Source of the DNA: DATAEU01 sp046724395
GTDB lineage: Bacteria; Actinomycetota; UBA4738; HRBIN12
Length of the DNA: 11,772 bases
Reading direction: 5' to 3'
Assembly: GCA_046724395.1 (NCBI GenBank)
Contig: JBKOWM010000041.1
Coordinates: forward strand, 1 to 11,772
Part shown: positions 1 through 6,222 of the stretch, one piece after another
Position numbering within the stretch: the first letter of the stretch is position 1
Layout: each line of letters begins with the position of its first letter
Program-made: the position numbers and the translations under genes
Notes under the pieces: model-generated
Databases searched by the model: none
What the model saw: only the letters and a program-made list of their open reading frames with translations
What the model was told of the DNA's origin: nothing

Positions 1-16
1 TGATACGCCTGCGCAT
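1..16 (-). CDS. Probable 5' end of a gene leaving the left edge
   Basis: An ATG on the minus strand is preceded by a very strong Shine-Dalgarno-like purine run (AGGGAGGGGAG, positions 20-30), with about 7 bases between AGGGAGG and the ATG. Only five codons lie inside the window (Met-Arg-Arg-Arg-Ile). A basic N-terminus like this is common at the start of a signal peptide or membrane protein, but nothing more can be said. The call rests only on the ribosome binding site and position, so it may be spurious. Confidence 0.35.
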
Positions 17-163
17 GTGCTCCCCTCCCTCGTGAGCAATACGGTTGCTGGTACCTCGCGAGGGCGACCTTCGCATCACCTCCCCACGTCGCCTCGCGTC
101 AGAGCCGACACACCTCACAGGACACTACGAGCGGGCCCACGGACCGGTTCTCGCCGACCCGCG

Positions 164-195
164 CGGCCGTCCGCCTCCCGCAAGGCGGACGGCCG
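164..195. repeat. Strong GC hairpin (12-13 bp stem)
   Basis: CGGCCGTCCGCC at 164-175 is the exact reverse complement of 184-195, and the T-A pair 176/183 extends the stem to 13 bp with a 6-base loop. No T-run follows on either strand, so it is not a classical intrinsic terminator, although high-GC bacteria often end transcripts at hairpins without a U-tract. It could serve a gene outside the recognised set. Confidence 0.6.
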
Positions 196-207
196 ATGAC
201 GCTTCGG

Positions 208-231
208 CCACCGCCGTGCAACCCGCGGTGG
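208..231. repeat. Second short hairpin next to the first
   Basis: CCACCGC at 208-214 pairs with GCGGTGG at 225-231 around a 10-base loop. It begins 12 bases after the larger hairpin. Two stems in tandem suggest a transcript end or a structured leader. No U-tract is present. Confidence 0.4.
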
Positions 232-553
232 GGTTGACGACGGTATCGTCTGGCTAAGCCGACAAGCCCTTCGATCGGATGGAAGCGCGAGGCGTGGAGC
301 GAGGATCACCTGCTACTGCCCCGACGGTCACGCCGCGGGGAAAAGCTGGTCTTGCCGTGCTCCCCGACCGAAGTCCCGCCCGTCCGGACGAACTCATCGG
401 GGTGGGTGCGCGCGATTTGGCTCGCGCAGTCATCCACGTATGCGCTACAGGCGCCGACGACTACATGGGCCATCAGGGCCTCGGCTGTCAAACGATGCTA
501 GTCGCGGATCGGATCACTAAGGAGAGCCGGGCGGCCCCGCGACAATAGGGGAC

Positions 554-748
554 CTAAGCGTCCGGCCCATTCCTGACGCCTTCCCGCCCAAACTCAACGA
601 TCTCGACGGACCAGCCCTCGGCCGCAAGCTCCACGCAGCGCAACGCCGCCGCTTCCCGGGTCAGGACGATGACCTCCGAGTTACCGTCCTTGGTCGCCCT
701 TAGCTGGACACGCTCCGAGCGTTGCCTCACCAGGTCCTGGTTGCTCAT
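554..748 (-). CDS. Small hypothetical protein, 64 residues
   Basis: I do not recognise this protein. The 64 residues are polar and highly charged, with no signal peptide or membrane segment. The likely fold is strand (about residues 14-29, ending VIVLT), helix (30-44, rich in Ala and Glu) and strand (46-53, WSVEIVEF). This resembles small alpha/beta domains in which a short helix packs on a sheet. Third codon positions are strongly G/C, which supports real coding. The ATG at 748 has only a weak AGGCGG-like ribosome binding site. The same frame stays open upstream and contains an in-frame ATG at about 811 that would add a His/Cys-containing segment (HPYCPLC), so a longer start with half of a metal-binding knuckle is possible. 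No neighbour suggests a job. Confidence 0.6.
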   Translation of the reverse strand: MSNQDLVRQRSERVQLRATKDGNSEVIVLTREAAALRCVELAAEGWSVEIVEFGREGVRNGPDA

Positions 749-897
749 GGCGCCGCCTACGCAAAGTGGACAGTAAGGATGGGCCGGGTGGTTCCGGAAG
801 TCAGAGTGCATCACGGGGTGCACTAGGCACCGGCCGAAGAATCGGCCATGCGCGGGGAGGCCAGCTGACTCCAACGGACTATCGCTTGTCGGGCACT

Positions 898-918
898 TGG
901 GGGTGATACTCACCCCCA
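898..918. repeat. Perfect 9-bp inverted repeat with 3-base centre
   Basis: TGGGGGTGA (898-906) and TCACCCCCA (910-918) are exact reverse complements separated by TAC. The symmetry suits either a dimeric regulator site or a tight RNA hairpin. It lies about 150 bases upstream of the 64-residue minus-strand gene and 800 bases before the next plus-strand gene. No T-run follows on either side. Confidence 0.5.
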
Positions 919-1684
919 CTCCGATGACCGCCCAAGTAGACGCTGCCGGCGGGCATAGGGCTATGTACGTCACAGCGGCCATCGCCGACGGGCTACCGTT
1001 GCCGACGGGGCTACTGCGATCGACCCAGCGAGGCGCCTGTCCCCATGCGCTGCAAGTCTCTGTCGCCGTTAGCGGCGGCGTGACGATTGCAGACGGCGAA
1101 GCGAATGTTCGCCATCGCGCACCACAATGTCGCCTTCCGGTCACATGGCTTGCCTCCGGGCCGGACCGTTCCCCAGCACTTCACCGGTCATCCCCCTGGC
1201 TCGCGTGTAGGTTCCATCGGCACGTCGCGGCCCACCTATGAGTCCGAACCTGCACCCAGGATCACGTTTGCTCGACGGCGCCCCGACCGATGCACAGAAG
1301 GGCGCCCCGTCGTGTGTCGAAAGGCCGGGATGTTTGTACCGATGGACGTTCGACCGTTCAGACGGTACGCCTCCCGCGGTGGTCAGCCCGCTCGATCACG
1401 TGTTCGGGAGCGCCGCAGGGCGAAAGGTGCGTCAACGGTGAAGAGCGGCGTCGTCGGCGCGCCTTCGAGATACCAGCGGTCTCGCGACGATCAGCCCAGC
1501 CACCGCCGACACCTCGTTCGCGAATAGGGGGATGCGGCCGTGTTTGTCTCGCGCTGCTCCCGGTCGTCGGGACGTCCAGCCGCGTACCCACACCATCACG
1601 ACGGCGTCCTCATCATCCCATAGTCGCCTGGCTGGTTTCGGGTTACCCGCGGTCCTCCCGTGGCCGCCGCGCAAGAGGCGGCTG

Positions 1685-1720
1685 TTGCAGTCGGAACCGC
1701 GGCTCGCATAGCGTGATTAC
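1685..1720 (+). promoter_or_regulatory. Candidate promoter giving a leaderless transcript
   Basis: TTGCAG (1685-1690), an 18-base spacer, then TAGCGT (1709-1714, fitting TANNNT) ends six bases before the GTG at 1721. Transcription would therefore start at or next to the G of the start codon. No Shine-Dalgarno sequence precedes this GTG, which agrees with a leaderless message as is common in actinobacteria. It is a pattern match only. Confidence 0.4.
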
Positions 1721-2209
1721 GTGACGCGACTCGCGGCAGCGTTCGTCGCGATCCTCTTGGCGGCCTGCGCTGGCGACGCCGATGTCGCTCAAGAGCCCGA
1801 CGACGGAGGCGCGATGTTCGAGGTCGAAAGCTCCGCCTTCTCCGAAGGCGCTACCATCCCCGTCCAGTTCACGTGCGATGGCGAGAACATCTCGCCTCCT
1901 CTCAGTTGGTCGACGGTGCCCGAGGGTGCGACCGAGCTGCGCATCAGTCTGAGAGACCCCGATGCTCCGGGCGGCACCTTCACCCACTGGCTGGTCACCG
2001 GTATCGATCCGTCTTCGTCGGACATCGATCAGGGGTCGGTCCCAGTGGGTGCAACGGAGGAGGTAAACAGCTTCGGCGAGAGAGGCTACGGCGGCCCGTG
2101 TCCCCCGCGCGGCGACGATCCGCATCGCTACGTCTTCGGCGTCGAGGCTCTCGACTCGGCTGGCAACGTGTTGGCGTCGGCGGAACTGACGACGACGTAC
2201 GGCCGTTGA
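1721..2209 (+). CDS. YbhB/YbcL-family (PEBP, Raf-kinase-inhibitor-like) lipoprotein
   Basis: This 162-residue protein starts at GTG and carries a lipoprotein signal peptide. Hydrophobic residues 3-15 end in the lipobox LAAC with Cys16 as the lipidation site, so it is probably anchored to the outer face of the membrane. Residues 34-162 form one phosphatidylethanolamine-binding-protein domain. The family signature DPDAPGGTFTHWLV is at 79-92, and the ligand-pocket motif GYGGPCPP followed by PHRYVF is at 122-139. The C-terminus ends in TTYGR, as is usual for the bacterial subgroup, so the domain is complete. The family binds phospholipid head groups or other anions, and in bacteria its function is poorly defined. 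Cys52 and Cys127 could pair. It stands alone on the plus strand. The start is supported by the lipobox and the promoter-like boxes directly upstream, not by a ribosome binding site. Confidence 0.93.
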   Translation: MTRLAAAFVAILLAACAGDADVAQEPDDGGAMFEVESSAFSEGATIPVQFTCDGENISPPLSWSTVPEGATELRISLRDPDAPGGTFTHWLVTGIDPSSSDIDQGSVPVGATEEVNSFGERGYGGPCPPRGDDPHRYVFGVEALDSAGNVLASAELTTTYGR

Positions 2210-2388
2210 GCCTGCCCGGCGCAGTCGGCACAGGCCGCGGCGGCGAGATGCTGGTCAAGTCGGCCCTTTCGGGACACCCGGTCGAACGCCTGCCTGCTGT
2301 TCGGCGCTTTCGGTGGTCCCCCGCCCGCCGGTGGAGTCTTTCTTGTCACTCGTTTCGGGCGGACTTCTTCGGGTAGCCGCATGACCGC

Positions 2389-2429
2389 GGGGAGCCGGTC
2401 ATCTCCGGACAACATAACGACGGCTCCCC
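2389..2429 (+). terminator. Possible terminator after the PEBP gene
   Basis: GGGGAGCCG (2389-2397) pairs with CGGCTCCCC (2421-2429) over a 23-base loop, followed by a short T-rich patch (TATTTT, 2434-2439). It lies 180 bases past the stop codon. The large loop makes it a weak call. Confidence 0.3.
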
Positions 2430-2546
2430 CGCCTATTTTCGCCGGAGGGCGCGCGATGGCGGCCACTCTGGCCGCCGTGGCTTGCGCTATGGGTTGGACC
2501 TGCGGCATATCGGCTGGGTCAACCCATCGGCGGGCCTGGCGGCCGA

Positions 2547-2575
2547 AGAGGGGGGCGCGCAATCGTGCCCCCTCT
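2547..2575 (-). terminator. Probable terminator of the secreted-protein gene
   Basis: AGAGGGGG (from 2547) pairs with CCCCCTCT (2568-2575) in an 8-bp stem with a bulged G near the loop. It starts 37 bases after the minus-strand stop at 2613. Only two T residues follow on the minus strand, so the U-tract is poor, as is common in high-GC genomes. Confidence 0.4.
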
Positions 2576-2612
2576 CATCGTGGGCCGCGGTGGGCACCCG
2601 GAACGAAACCTG

Positions 2613-3080
2613 CTATTCGGGCTCCGCGCAGGTGCCGAAGTCGAAGTCCTTGACGACAATATTGTTCGGCTGTGCGGTGATATGGAACGTCAGGTTGACG
2701 CTATCGACGATGTCCCCGCCCCAGCTGACGATCTGCAGCTTGTCGGTGTCGGTGAACTGCTCGCCCCCGGTGTTAGCGTTGAAGGTCCCGCCGAACCAGA
2801 TGGCGCCCACGACCGAGTACTGGTTGCCCGCCTCGTCGACCGCCACGACGTTGCGCGGGGTGATGGTGACGGTGAAGTTCATGTTGCCGGAGGCGCTTGC
2901 CCCCTCGTGGACCACGATGCTGATGGTCCCGGAGGTAACCGTGTAAACGGCGGTGTCGCACTGGAACGTGTCGCCGGTGACGTCCTCGGTGGAATGCGTA
3001 GCTGGCTGGTTGGCCAGCGCGGGTACCGTGGGCGCTAAGAGCAGCCCCACGCTCGATAGCAGAAGAAGTATTCGCCTCAA
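2613..3080 (-). CDS. Secreted beta-rich hypothetical protein with TTG start, 155 residues
   Basis: I cannot name the family. From the TTG at 3080 the protein opens with a textbook Sec signal peptide: Arg2-Arg3, a Leu-rich core at 4-15, and ALA at 21-23 as the cleavage motif, which would leave Asn24 as the mature N-terminus. The mature part is rich in Thr, Val, Asn and Gly in alternating patterns (for example TSGTISIVVHE, NFTVTITP), which suggests a beta-sandwich. The only two cysteines, Cys41 and Cys151, sit near the two ends of the mature chain and probably form a disulfide. The TTG is chosen because GAGGGGAG lies six bases upstream. The same frame stays open to 3287, but that extension is Arg/Ser/Gly-rich and would bury the signal peptide. 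There is no lipobox or cell-wall anchor, so it is likely released or associated with the envelope. It stands alone. Confidence 0.8.
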   Translation of the reverse strand: MRRILLLLSSVGLLLAPTVPALANQPATHSTEDVTGDTFQCDTAVYTVTSGTISIVVHEGASASGNMNFTVTITPRNVVAVDEAGNQYSVVGAIWFGGTFNANTGGEQFTDTDKLQIVSWGGDIVDSVNLTFHITAQPNNIVVKDFDFGTCAEPE

Positions 3081-4003
3081 ACCAGTCTCCCCTCGCCTCG
3101 CGGCATGCCTTCCCCGATCTCCCCTTCCTCGACGCATTTCTGAATAGCGCACCGTTTCTCCCGGGACACCCCCCATTTGAGGTACGGATTCGCCGGGGAC
3201 CGCTGTAGACCGACTGAACCTCGACCGAGACCTCGTTCTTGTCGGACTACTTTCCTGGCTCGCCTCGCACGGCAGGGCGATACTCACGAAGAAGCCGTGG
3301 CGGCATCACAGTCGCGACGAGCGAATCCGACCCGCCGAACCCAACATCGAGCGCTTCGTCGATGACGGGATTGGTGTGCAGCCTCCGCAGCAGTCGTTCG
3401 AATGGCCCGCTAGGAGGAACTCGCGCTCGGTCGCCGTCCGGCTCACTCTGCAACGATACTGACGCGCGGGGACGCGGTTACAGGACCCATGCAGTTTCGA
3501 CCTCATCACACCAAAGGACTGAGCCGTCTCCGACAAGAGTTTCGAGGCGCTGCTGCCGACAGTCGCCACGCGGCCGGGGCTCCCGTGCTCTCCGGCGTTC
3601 GCCTTGGATGATTCGGACGAGGGGCTCGCCATCGAGGCGACCGACCTTGAGATTACCGCGACGCATGGTGCTCACGACCTGAGAGTGGACGCTGCCTCGC
3701 GGGCGTCCCCAATCCTCGGATGGATGTTGCGCGAGCGCTGGCCTACTTGGCCGAGCGGTTCGCCGACGCTTGCGGCGTCCTCAACGTGCTCGCTTCTGCC
3801 CACCTATTTCGCGGTCGCGGAGAGTGGTTCCCGAGCCCGTAGGCCGACGACCGTCCGCCCCCCGGCGCCGCACATTCCATTGTGTGTGCCTCGGCCGCTC
3901 AGGACGACATCGTCCCCGCCAGGGGGAACGTCTACGTCAACGCGTCGTCCAAGCGAGCGGAGTAGCGGTACGACCCAATGAGTGGCGCGAGGAGGTGATT
4001 CGG
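3081..4003. other. Gene-poor stretch with a possible decayed gene
   Basis: About 0.9 kb lies between the secreted-protein gene and the next minus-strand gene. Most ORFs here give Ser/Arg/Pro-rich translations without motifs or ribosome binding sites. The exception is a protein-like pair of frames around 3523-3842, described separately. No terminator is obvious just left of the gene ending at 4004. The leftmost part (3081-3290) should hold the promoter of the secreted-protein gene, but I see no convincing -35/-10 pair. Confidence 0.55.
3523..3842 (+). pseudogene. Possible frame-broken gene remnant
   Basis: From 3523 (just after a TGA) to about 3735 one plus-strand frame reads as protein-like sequence, with acidic and hydrophobic stretches such as ALDDSDEGLAIEATDLEITA. 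It then turns into Ser/Pro/Arg noise. A different frame beginning at an ATG at 3720 takes over with a helix-like run (ARALAYLAERFADACGVLNV, then LASAHLFRGRGEWFPSP) and stops at 3840-3842. Joining the two needs one -1 or +2 shift near 3720-3740. The downstream half has high third-position G/C. I recognise no family, and this could equally be chance. A short independent ORF of 40 residues from 3720 to 3842 is the other reading, but it has no good ribosome binding site. Confidence 0.25.
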
Positions 4004-4492
4004 TCAATGCCCGGACATGCCCAGCGCCGAGCGGACCTCGTCGAGCATCCGCTTTTCCCCCTGGCTCACCACCTCGGCGCGGAAGCCCATGAAACCGCCC
4101 TCCTTCGCGGCATTGGCCGCGGCCTCCGCTGTATCGAGCAGCCATCGGCGGAAGGCATCCGCCTCCGCCGGTTCCGTCTTGACGGTGAGGAGCTCGTTCA
4201 CCGACCTCAACTCGTCGAGAACCACCTTCCCGGCCAGGGCCGGGCTCGCCGGTTTGAAGTCGTCGATCGGGTTCTGCCTCTGGTTCACCATCGAGAGGAT
4301 GTCCTGCGATACCGTAATGAGCAGTTCGTCGTCGCTGGGCGGCGTCGATGCCGCCCTCAGGGTCGCCAATGACTCTTTCGCCATTTCGATCGGCCCACCG
4401 GGATCGGCGATCGTGATGGCCAGCCCCGCCATGAATGGCGCACGGCGAAGACGGACCCACTCCTCGTCTGTGTAATCAGCTTTCGAACTCAT
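4004..4492 (-). CDS. Hypothetical protein, 162 residues, predicted helical
   Basis: The ATG at 4492 has an excellent ribosome binding site, AAGGAGGA, five bases upstream. I therefore prefer it to the longer open frame, whose extension is Arg-rich and unlike a protein start. The product is soluble and mostly helical, with no signal peptide. It opens with YTDEEWVRLRRAP (7-19) followed by a short hydrophobic segment MAGLAITIADPGG (21-33). Acidic/amphipathic helices follow at about 53-70, 83-105 and 108-130, and the chain ends in an amphipathic helix at 140-158. The opening block looks like a conserved family signature, but I know no assigned function or catalytic motif. It is transcribed divergently from the LLM oxidoreductase across 481 bases, so the two may share regulation. 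Nothing lies close downstream. Confidence 0.85.
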   Translation of the reverse strand: MSSKADYTDEEWVRLRRAPFMAGLAITIADPGGPIEMAKESLATLRAASTPPSDDELLITVSQDILSMVNQRQNPIDDFKPASPALAGKVVLDELRSVNELLTVKTEPAEADAFRRWLLDTAEAAANAAKEGGFMGFRAEVVSQGEKRMLDEVRSALGMSGH

Positions 4493-4694
4493 ACGCGTCC
4501 TCCTTCCGCTCACGCCACGAGACACGACGCACGCGCCAAATCTACGCCGGTCTTCTTGCACATGCGTGCTAAGACGCCCGCCGTCGACCCGAGTGTCAGG
4601 TCCGTCGCGGCCGGTTATTCGCCACCTTTCATGGGCCGCTGGCGCCTTCGAGATGACGACGACGGTGCACCTGTACCGGCGTGGGCGGCGCTGA

Positions 4695-4714
4695 AGCGCA
4701 CGTGCACGTGCGCT
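4695..4714. promoter_or_regulatory. Perfect 20-bp palindrome, candidate operator
   Basis: AGCGCACGTGCACGTGCGCT equals its own reverse complement over all 20 bases and contains two tandem CACGTG hexamers (4699-4704 and 4705-4710). It lies 203 bases before the minus-strand gene and 260 before the plus-strand gene. Its form fits a site for a dimeric or tetrameric regulator such as a TetR-type protein. No regulator gene is visible in the window. Being fully self-complementary with no loop, it is less suited to an RNA hairpin. Confidence 0.5.
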
Positions 4715-4935
4715 GGACGAGAAGTCAACGACGGACCGATGTCTGGAATTGACGGAGTTCGTGTACATCGACATTCGATCACCGGCCGCTACCCAACCCC
4801 AGCCCGCAGATCCTGCTCTCTCGTTTCTGCGGATGAAGGAGGGATTCGCGTTCTTCCTCGGTGCGCCCGGGCTCCTCGACGATAATGCGGCTCTTCGACG
4901 TGAGGCGGGAATCCAGCGTGGTTATCTGTCGGTTT

Positions 4936-4956
4936 ATAGCTCTGGCGTGGAGCTAT
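4936..4956 (+). promoter_or_regulatory. Inverted repeat beside the oxidoreductase ribosome binding site
   Basis: ATAGCTC (4936-4942) pairs with GAGCTAT (4950-4956) across 7 bases. It ends five bases before AAGGAG (4961-4966). The left arm overlaps a TTTATAGCT stretch that could be a -10 box. It may be an operator over the promoter or a small hairpin that affects access of the ribosome. Confidence 0.4.
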
Positions 4957-4973
4957 CGGGAAGGAGCCGCGGG

Positions 4974-5831
4974 ATGAAGATAGGGATAGGTCTCCCCAAT
5001 CCCGTACCGGGCACGGACGGAGCGACGCTCGTCTCGTGGGCGCGGAGAGGCGAGGATGCCGGCTTTTCCTCGCTCGCCACGATCGACCGAGTCGTGTACC
5101 CGAGTTACGACTCACTGATATCGCTCGCCGCGGCGGCGGCCGTCACGGAGCGCATCGGGCTGATGACGAATATCTTGATCGCCCCGTTGCGCGACGAGGT
5201 TCTGCTCGCGAAGGAGGCGGCCTCGGTTCACCGACTCTCGGGCGAGCGCCTGACGTTGGGCCTTGCCGTTGGGGGCCGGCGAGATGACTACGCGGCCGTC
5301 AAGGACGGTTTCGAAACGCGAGGCCGCCGGTTCGAACAGCAGATCGCGGTCATGAAACGGCTGTGGCGAGGCGAGCACCTCTCGGACACGGAACAACCTT
5401 CCGTCCCCCTTCCGGGGAGCGAGGTGCCGATCCTGATCGGTGGCTCAACCAACAGAGCGGTCGAGCGGACAGTACAGCACGGCATCGGATACACGGCCGG
5501 TGGTGGCGGGCCGGAGATGATGGCGCCGCTCGCCGAGCAAGTGCGGAAGTCGTGGAGTGAGTCGGGTCGAGAGGGCGACCCCCGACTGGTCGCGCTGAGC
5601 TACTTCGCATTGGGACCCGATGCAGACGAGGGAGCCGTGAGATACCTCAAGGACTACTACGCCTTCCTCGGGGAGTGGGCGAATCGTATCGCGGAGTCGG
5701 CTCCGACGAGCCCCGAAGCTCTCAAACAGCTCGCGAGACGCTTCGAGGATATCGGCCTAGATGAGCTCGTCCTCGATCCGACGATCGCAAGACTCGACCA
5801 GATCGATCGGTTAGCCGACGCCCTGCTCTGA
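4974..5831 (+). CDS. LLM-class flavin/F420-dependent oxidoreductase
   Basis: This 285-residue enzyme belongs to the bacterial luciferase-like superfamily, a TIM-barrel fold that uses FMN or the deazaflavin F420. Residues 1-10 (MKIGIGLPNP) form the first barrel strand. Family landmarks follow: AEDAG-like EDAGFSSL (27-34), the TERIGLMTNILIAPLRD strand-loop (58-74) with LAKEAASVHRLSGERLTLGLAVGGRRDDY (79-106), and GRRFEQQIAVMKRLWRG (117-133). VPILIGGSTNRAVER (151-165) is the late strand that usually contacts the cofactor phosphate. The length is typical for the smaller F420/FMN members. The substrate cannot be read from the sequence; family members include monooxygenases, F420-dependent reductases and dehydrogenases. 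The start is ATG 4974, with AAGGAG seven bases upstream. A longer frame from 4749 lacks a ribosome binding site and family similarity. It is monocistronic and divergent from the 162-residue hypothetical gene. Confidence 0.92.
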   Translation: MKIGIGLPNPVPGTDGATLVSWARRGEDAGFSSLATIDRVVYPSYDSLISLAAAAAVTERIGLMTNILIAPLRDEVLLAKEAASVHRLSGERLTLGLAVGGRRDDYAAVKDGFETRGRRFEQQIAVMKRLWRGEHLSDTEQPSVPLPGSEVPILIGGSTNRAVERTVQHGIGYTAGGGGPEMMAPLAEQVRKSWSESGREGDPRLVALSYFALGPDADEGAVRYLKDYYAFLGEWANRIAESAPTSPEALKQLARRFEDIGLDELVLDPTIARLDQIDRLADALL

Positions 5832-6019
5832 GGCACGGCACGGGGTGATGAGGGCTCCTCGCCGACAGAGGCCCTAGAGGAGGGTGACCGTTCGACCCCC
5901 TTCGAGCGAAACGAGTGGCTTGACGTCGTCGCAATCGAGGACGACGAAATCCTCTGGGAGCACGCTGTCCAGTAGTCCAGCCTGCGTGAAAACCACGGTC
6001 GAATATTGGTCGAATGGGA

Positions 6020-6050
6020 AAGCCCCGGGACCGATGCGATCCCGGGGCTT
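6020..6050. terminator. Intrinsic terminator, probably bidirectional
   Basis: AAGCCCCGGGA (6020-6030) and TCCCGGGGCTT (6040-6050) form a perfect 11-bp stem with a 9-base loop. On the minus strand the stem ends in CTTTCCC, 26 bases after the tRNA-Leu, so it most likely ends the tRNA or operon transcript. On the plus strand it ends in CTTCTTGCATT, 189 bases after the oxidoreductase stop, so it may serve that gene too. Confidence 0.8.
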
Positions 6051-6075
6051 CTTGCATTCCTGCAAATAGTAGGTG

Positions 6076-6161
6076 TGTCGGAGGGGGGATTTGAACCCCC
6101 ACGGGCTATGCGCCCACTAGGCCCTCAACCTAGCGCGTCTACCTAATTCCGCCACTCCGAC
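6076..6161 (-). tRNA. tRNA-Leu, anticodon GAG
   Basis: This 86-base tRNA reads CTC codons. The acceptor stem GTCGGAG (6155-6161) pairs with CTCCGAC (6077-6083), with A73 at 6076 as expected for leucine. The anticodon stem CTAGG/CCTAG encloses the loop TTGAGGG, with anticodon GAG at 6124-6126. A long variable arm (GGGC/GCCC core) marks it as class II, and the T arm is GGGGG-TTCAAAT-CCCCC. The 3' CCA is not encoded (ACACC follows). It lies 61 bases after secG on the same strand and 26 bases before the terminator. It may be cotranscribed with secG or driven by the TAGAAT box at 6177-6182. Confidence 0.96.
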
Positions 6162-6174
6162 GTCGTGCGGCAAG

Positions 6175-6184
6175 GGATTCTACC
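6175..6184 (-). promoter_or_regulatory. Candidate -10 box for tRNA-Leu
   Basis: On the minus strand GGTAGAATCC contains TAGAAT (6177-6182), a good TANNNT -10 box, ending 15 bases before the tRNA 5' end. This would give a short leader of about 8 bases for RNase P to remove. No clear -35 box lies at the right distance. Confidence 0.4.
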
Positions 6185-6222
6185 AATGGCCCCCGGGGCA
6201 GCCCGGCATCACTCTCACCACT

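Larger units (their letters stand above)
17..553. other. Intergenic stretch with two tandem hairpins, no supported gene
   Basis: No ORF in this stretch has both a ribosome binding site and a recognisable product. Short ORFs run in competing frames on both strands around 279-548. The minus frame 306-491 has a high third-position G/C content (roughly 78 percent by hand count) but starts at TTG with no Shine-Dalgarno sequence. Two adjacent hairpins are listed separately. A start site for a leftward gene lies at the left end. Confidence 0.6.
749..1720. other. Long gene-poor stretch, no supported gene
   Basis: Nearly 1 kb holds only short overlapping ORFs in several frames. They translate into Arg/Ser/Pro-rich sequences typical of GC-rich noncoding DNA or antisense shadows. 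None has a recognisable motif with a ribosome binding site. The only structured elements I see are a perfect 9-bp inverted repeat at 898-918 and the promoter-like boxes just before the lipoprotein gene at 1721. It may be an old decayed region, but I cannot assemble a remnant here. Confidence 0.6.
2210..2612. other. Convergent intergenic region with two hairpins
   Basis: This stretch separates the plus-strand PEBP gene from the minus-strand secreted protein, so both transcripts should end here. ORFs crossing it on either strand are out-of-frame shadows of the neighbouring genes or Pro/Arg/Ala-rich noise. Two hairpins, at 2389-2429 and 2547-2575, are listed separately as possible transcript ends. 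Confidence 0.6.
4493..4973. other. Divergent intergenic region with regulatory symmetry
   Basis: This 481-base region lies between two divergent genes, so both promoters must be here. It contains a perfect 20-bp palindrome (4695-4714) and a 7-bp inverted repeat touching the oxidoreductase ribosome binding site (4936-4956). An open plus-strand frame from 4749 joins the oxidoreductase frame. It begins at TTG without a ribosome binding site and gives no LLM-like sequence before 4974, so I treat it as noncoding. Confidence 0.6.

Noticed and set aside
306..491. A minus-strand ORF of 61 codons with high third-position G/C
   Set aside because: It starts at TTG without any ribosome binding site, matches nothing I know, and competes with an equally plausible plus-strand frame at 279-548. 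Not strong enough to list as a gene.
1087..1724. Plus-strand ORFs of 144-146 codons
   Set aside because: The translations are Arg/Pro/Ser-rich without motifs, overlap each other in different frames, and have no ribosome binding sites. They look like noncoding GC-rich DNA.
4493..4774. A longer start for the 162-residue protein
   Set aside because: The extension is Arg/Ser-rich, and the internal ATG at 4492 has an almost perfect Shine-Dalgarno sequence.
4749..4973. A 75-residue N-terminal extension of the LLM oxidoreductase
   Set aside because: The upstream TTG has no ribosome binding site, while ATG 4974 has AAGGAG at seven bases and begins exactly at the first barrel strand of the family.
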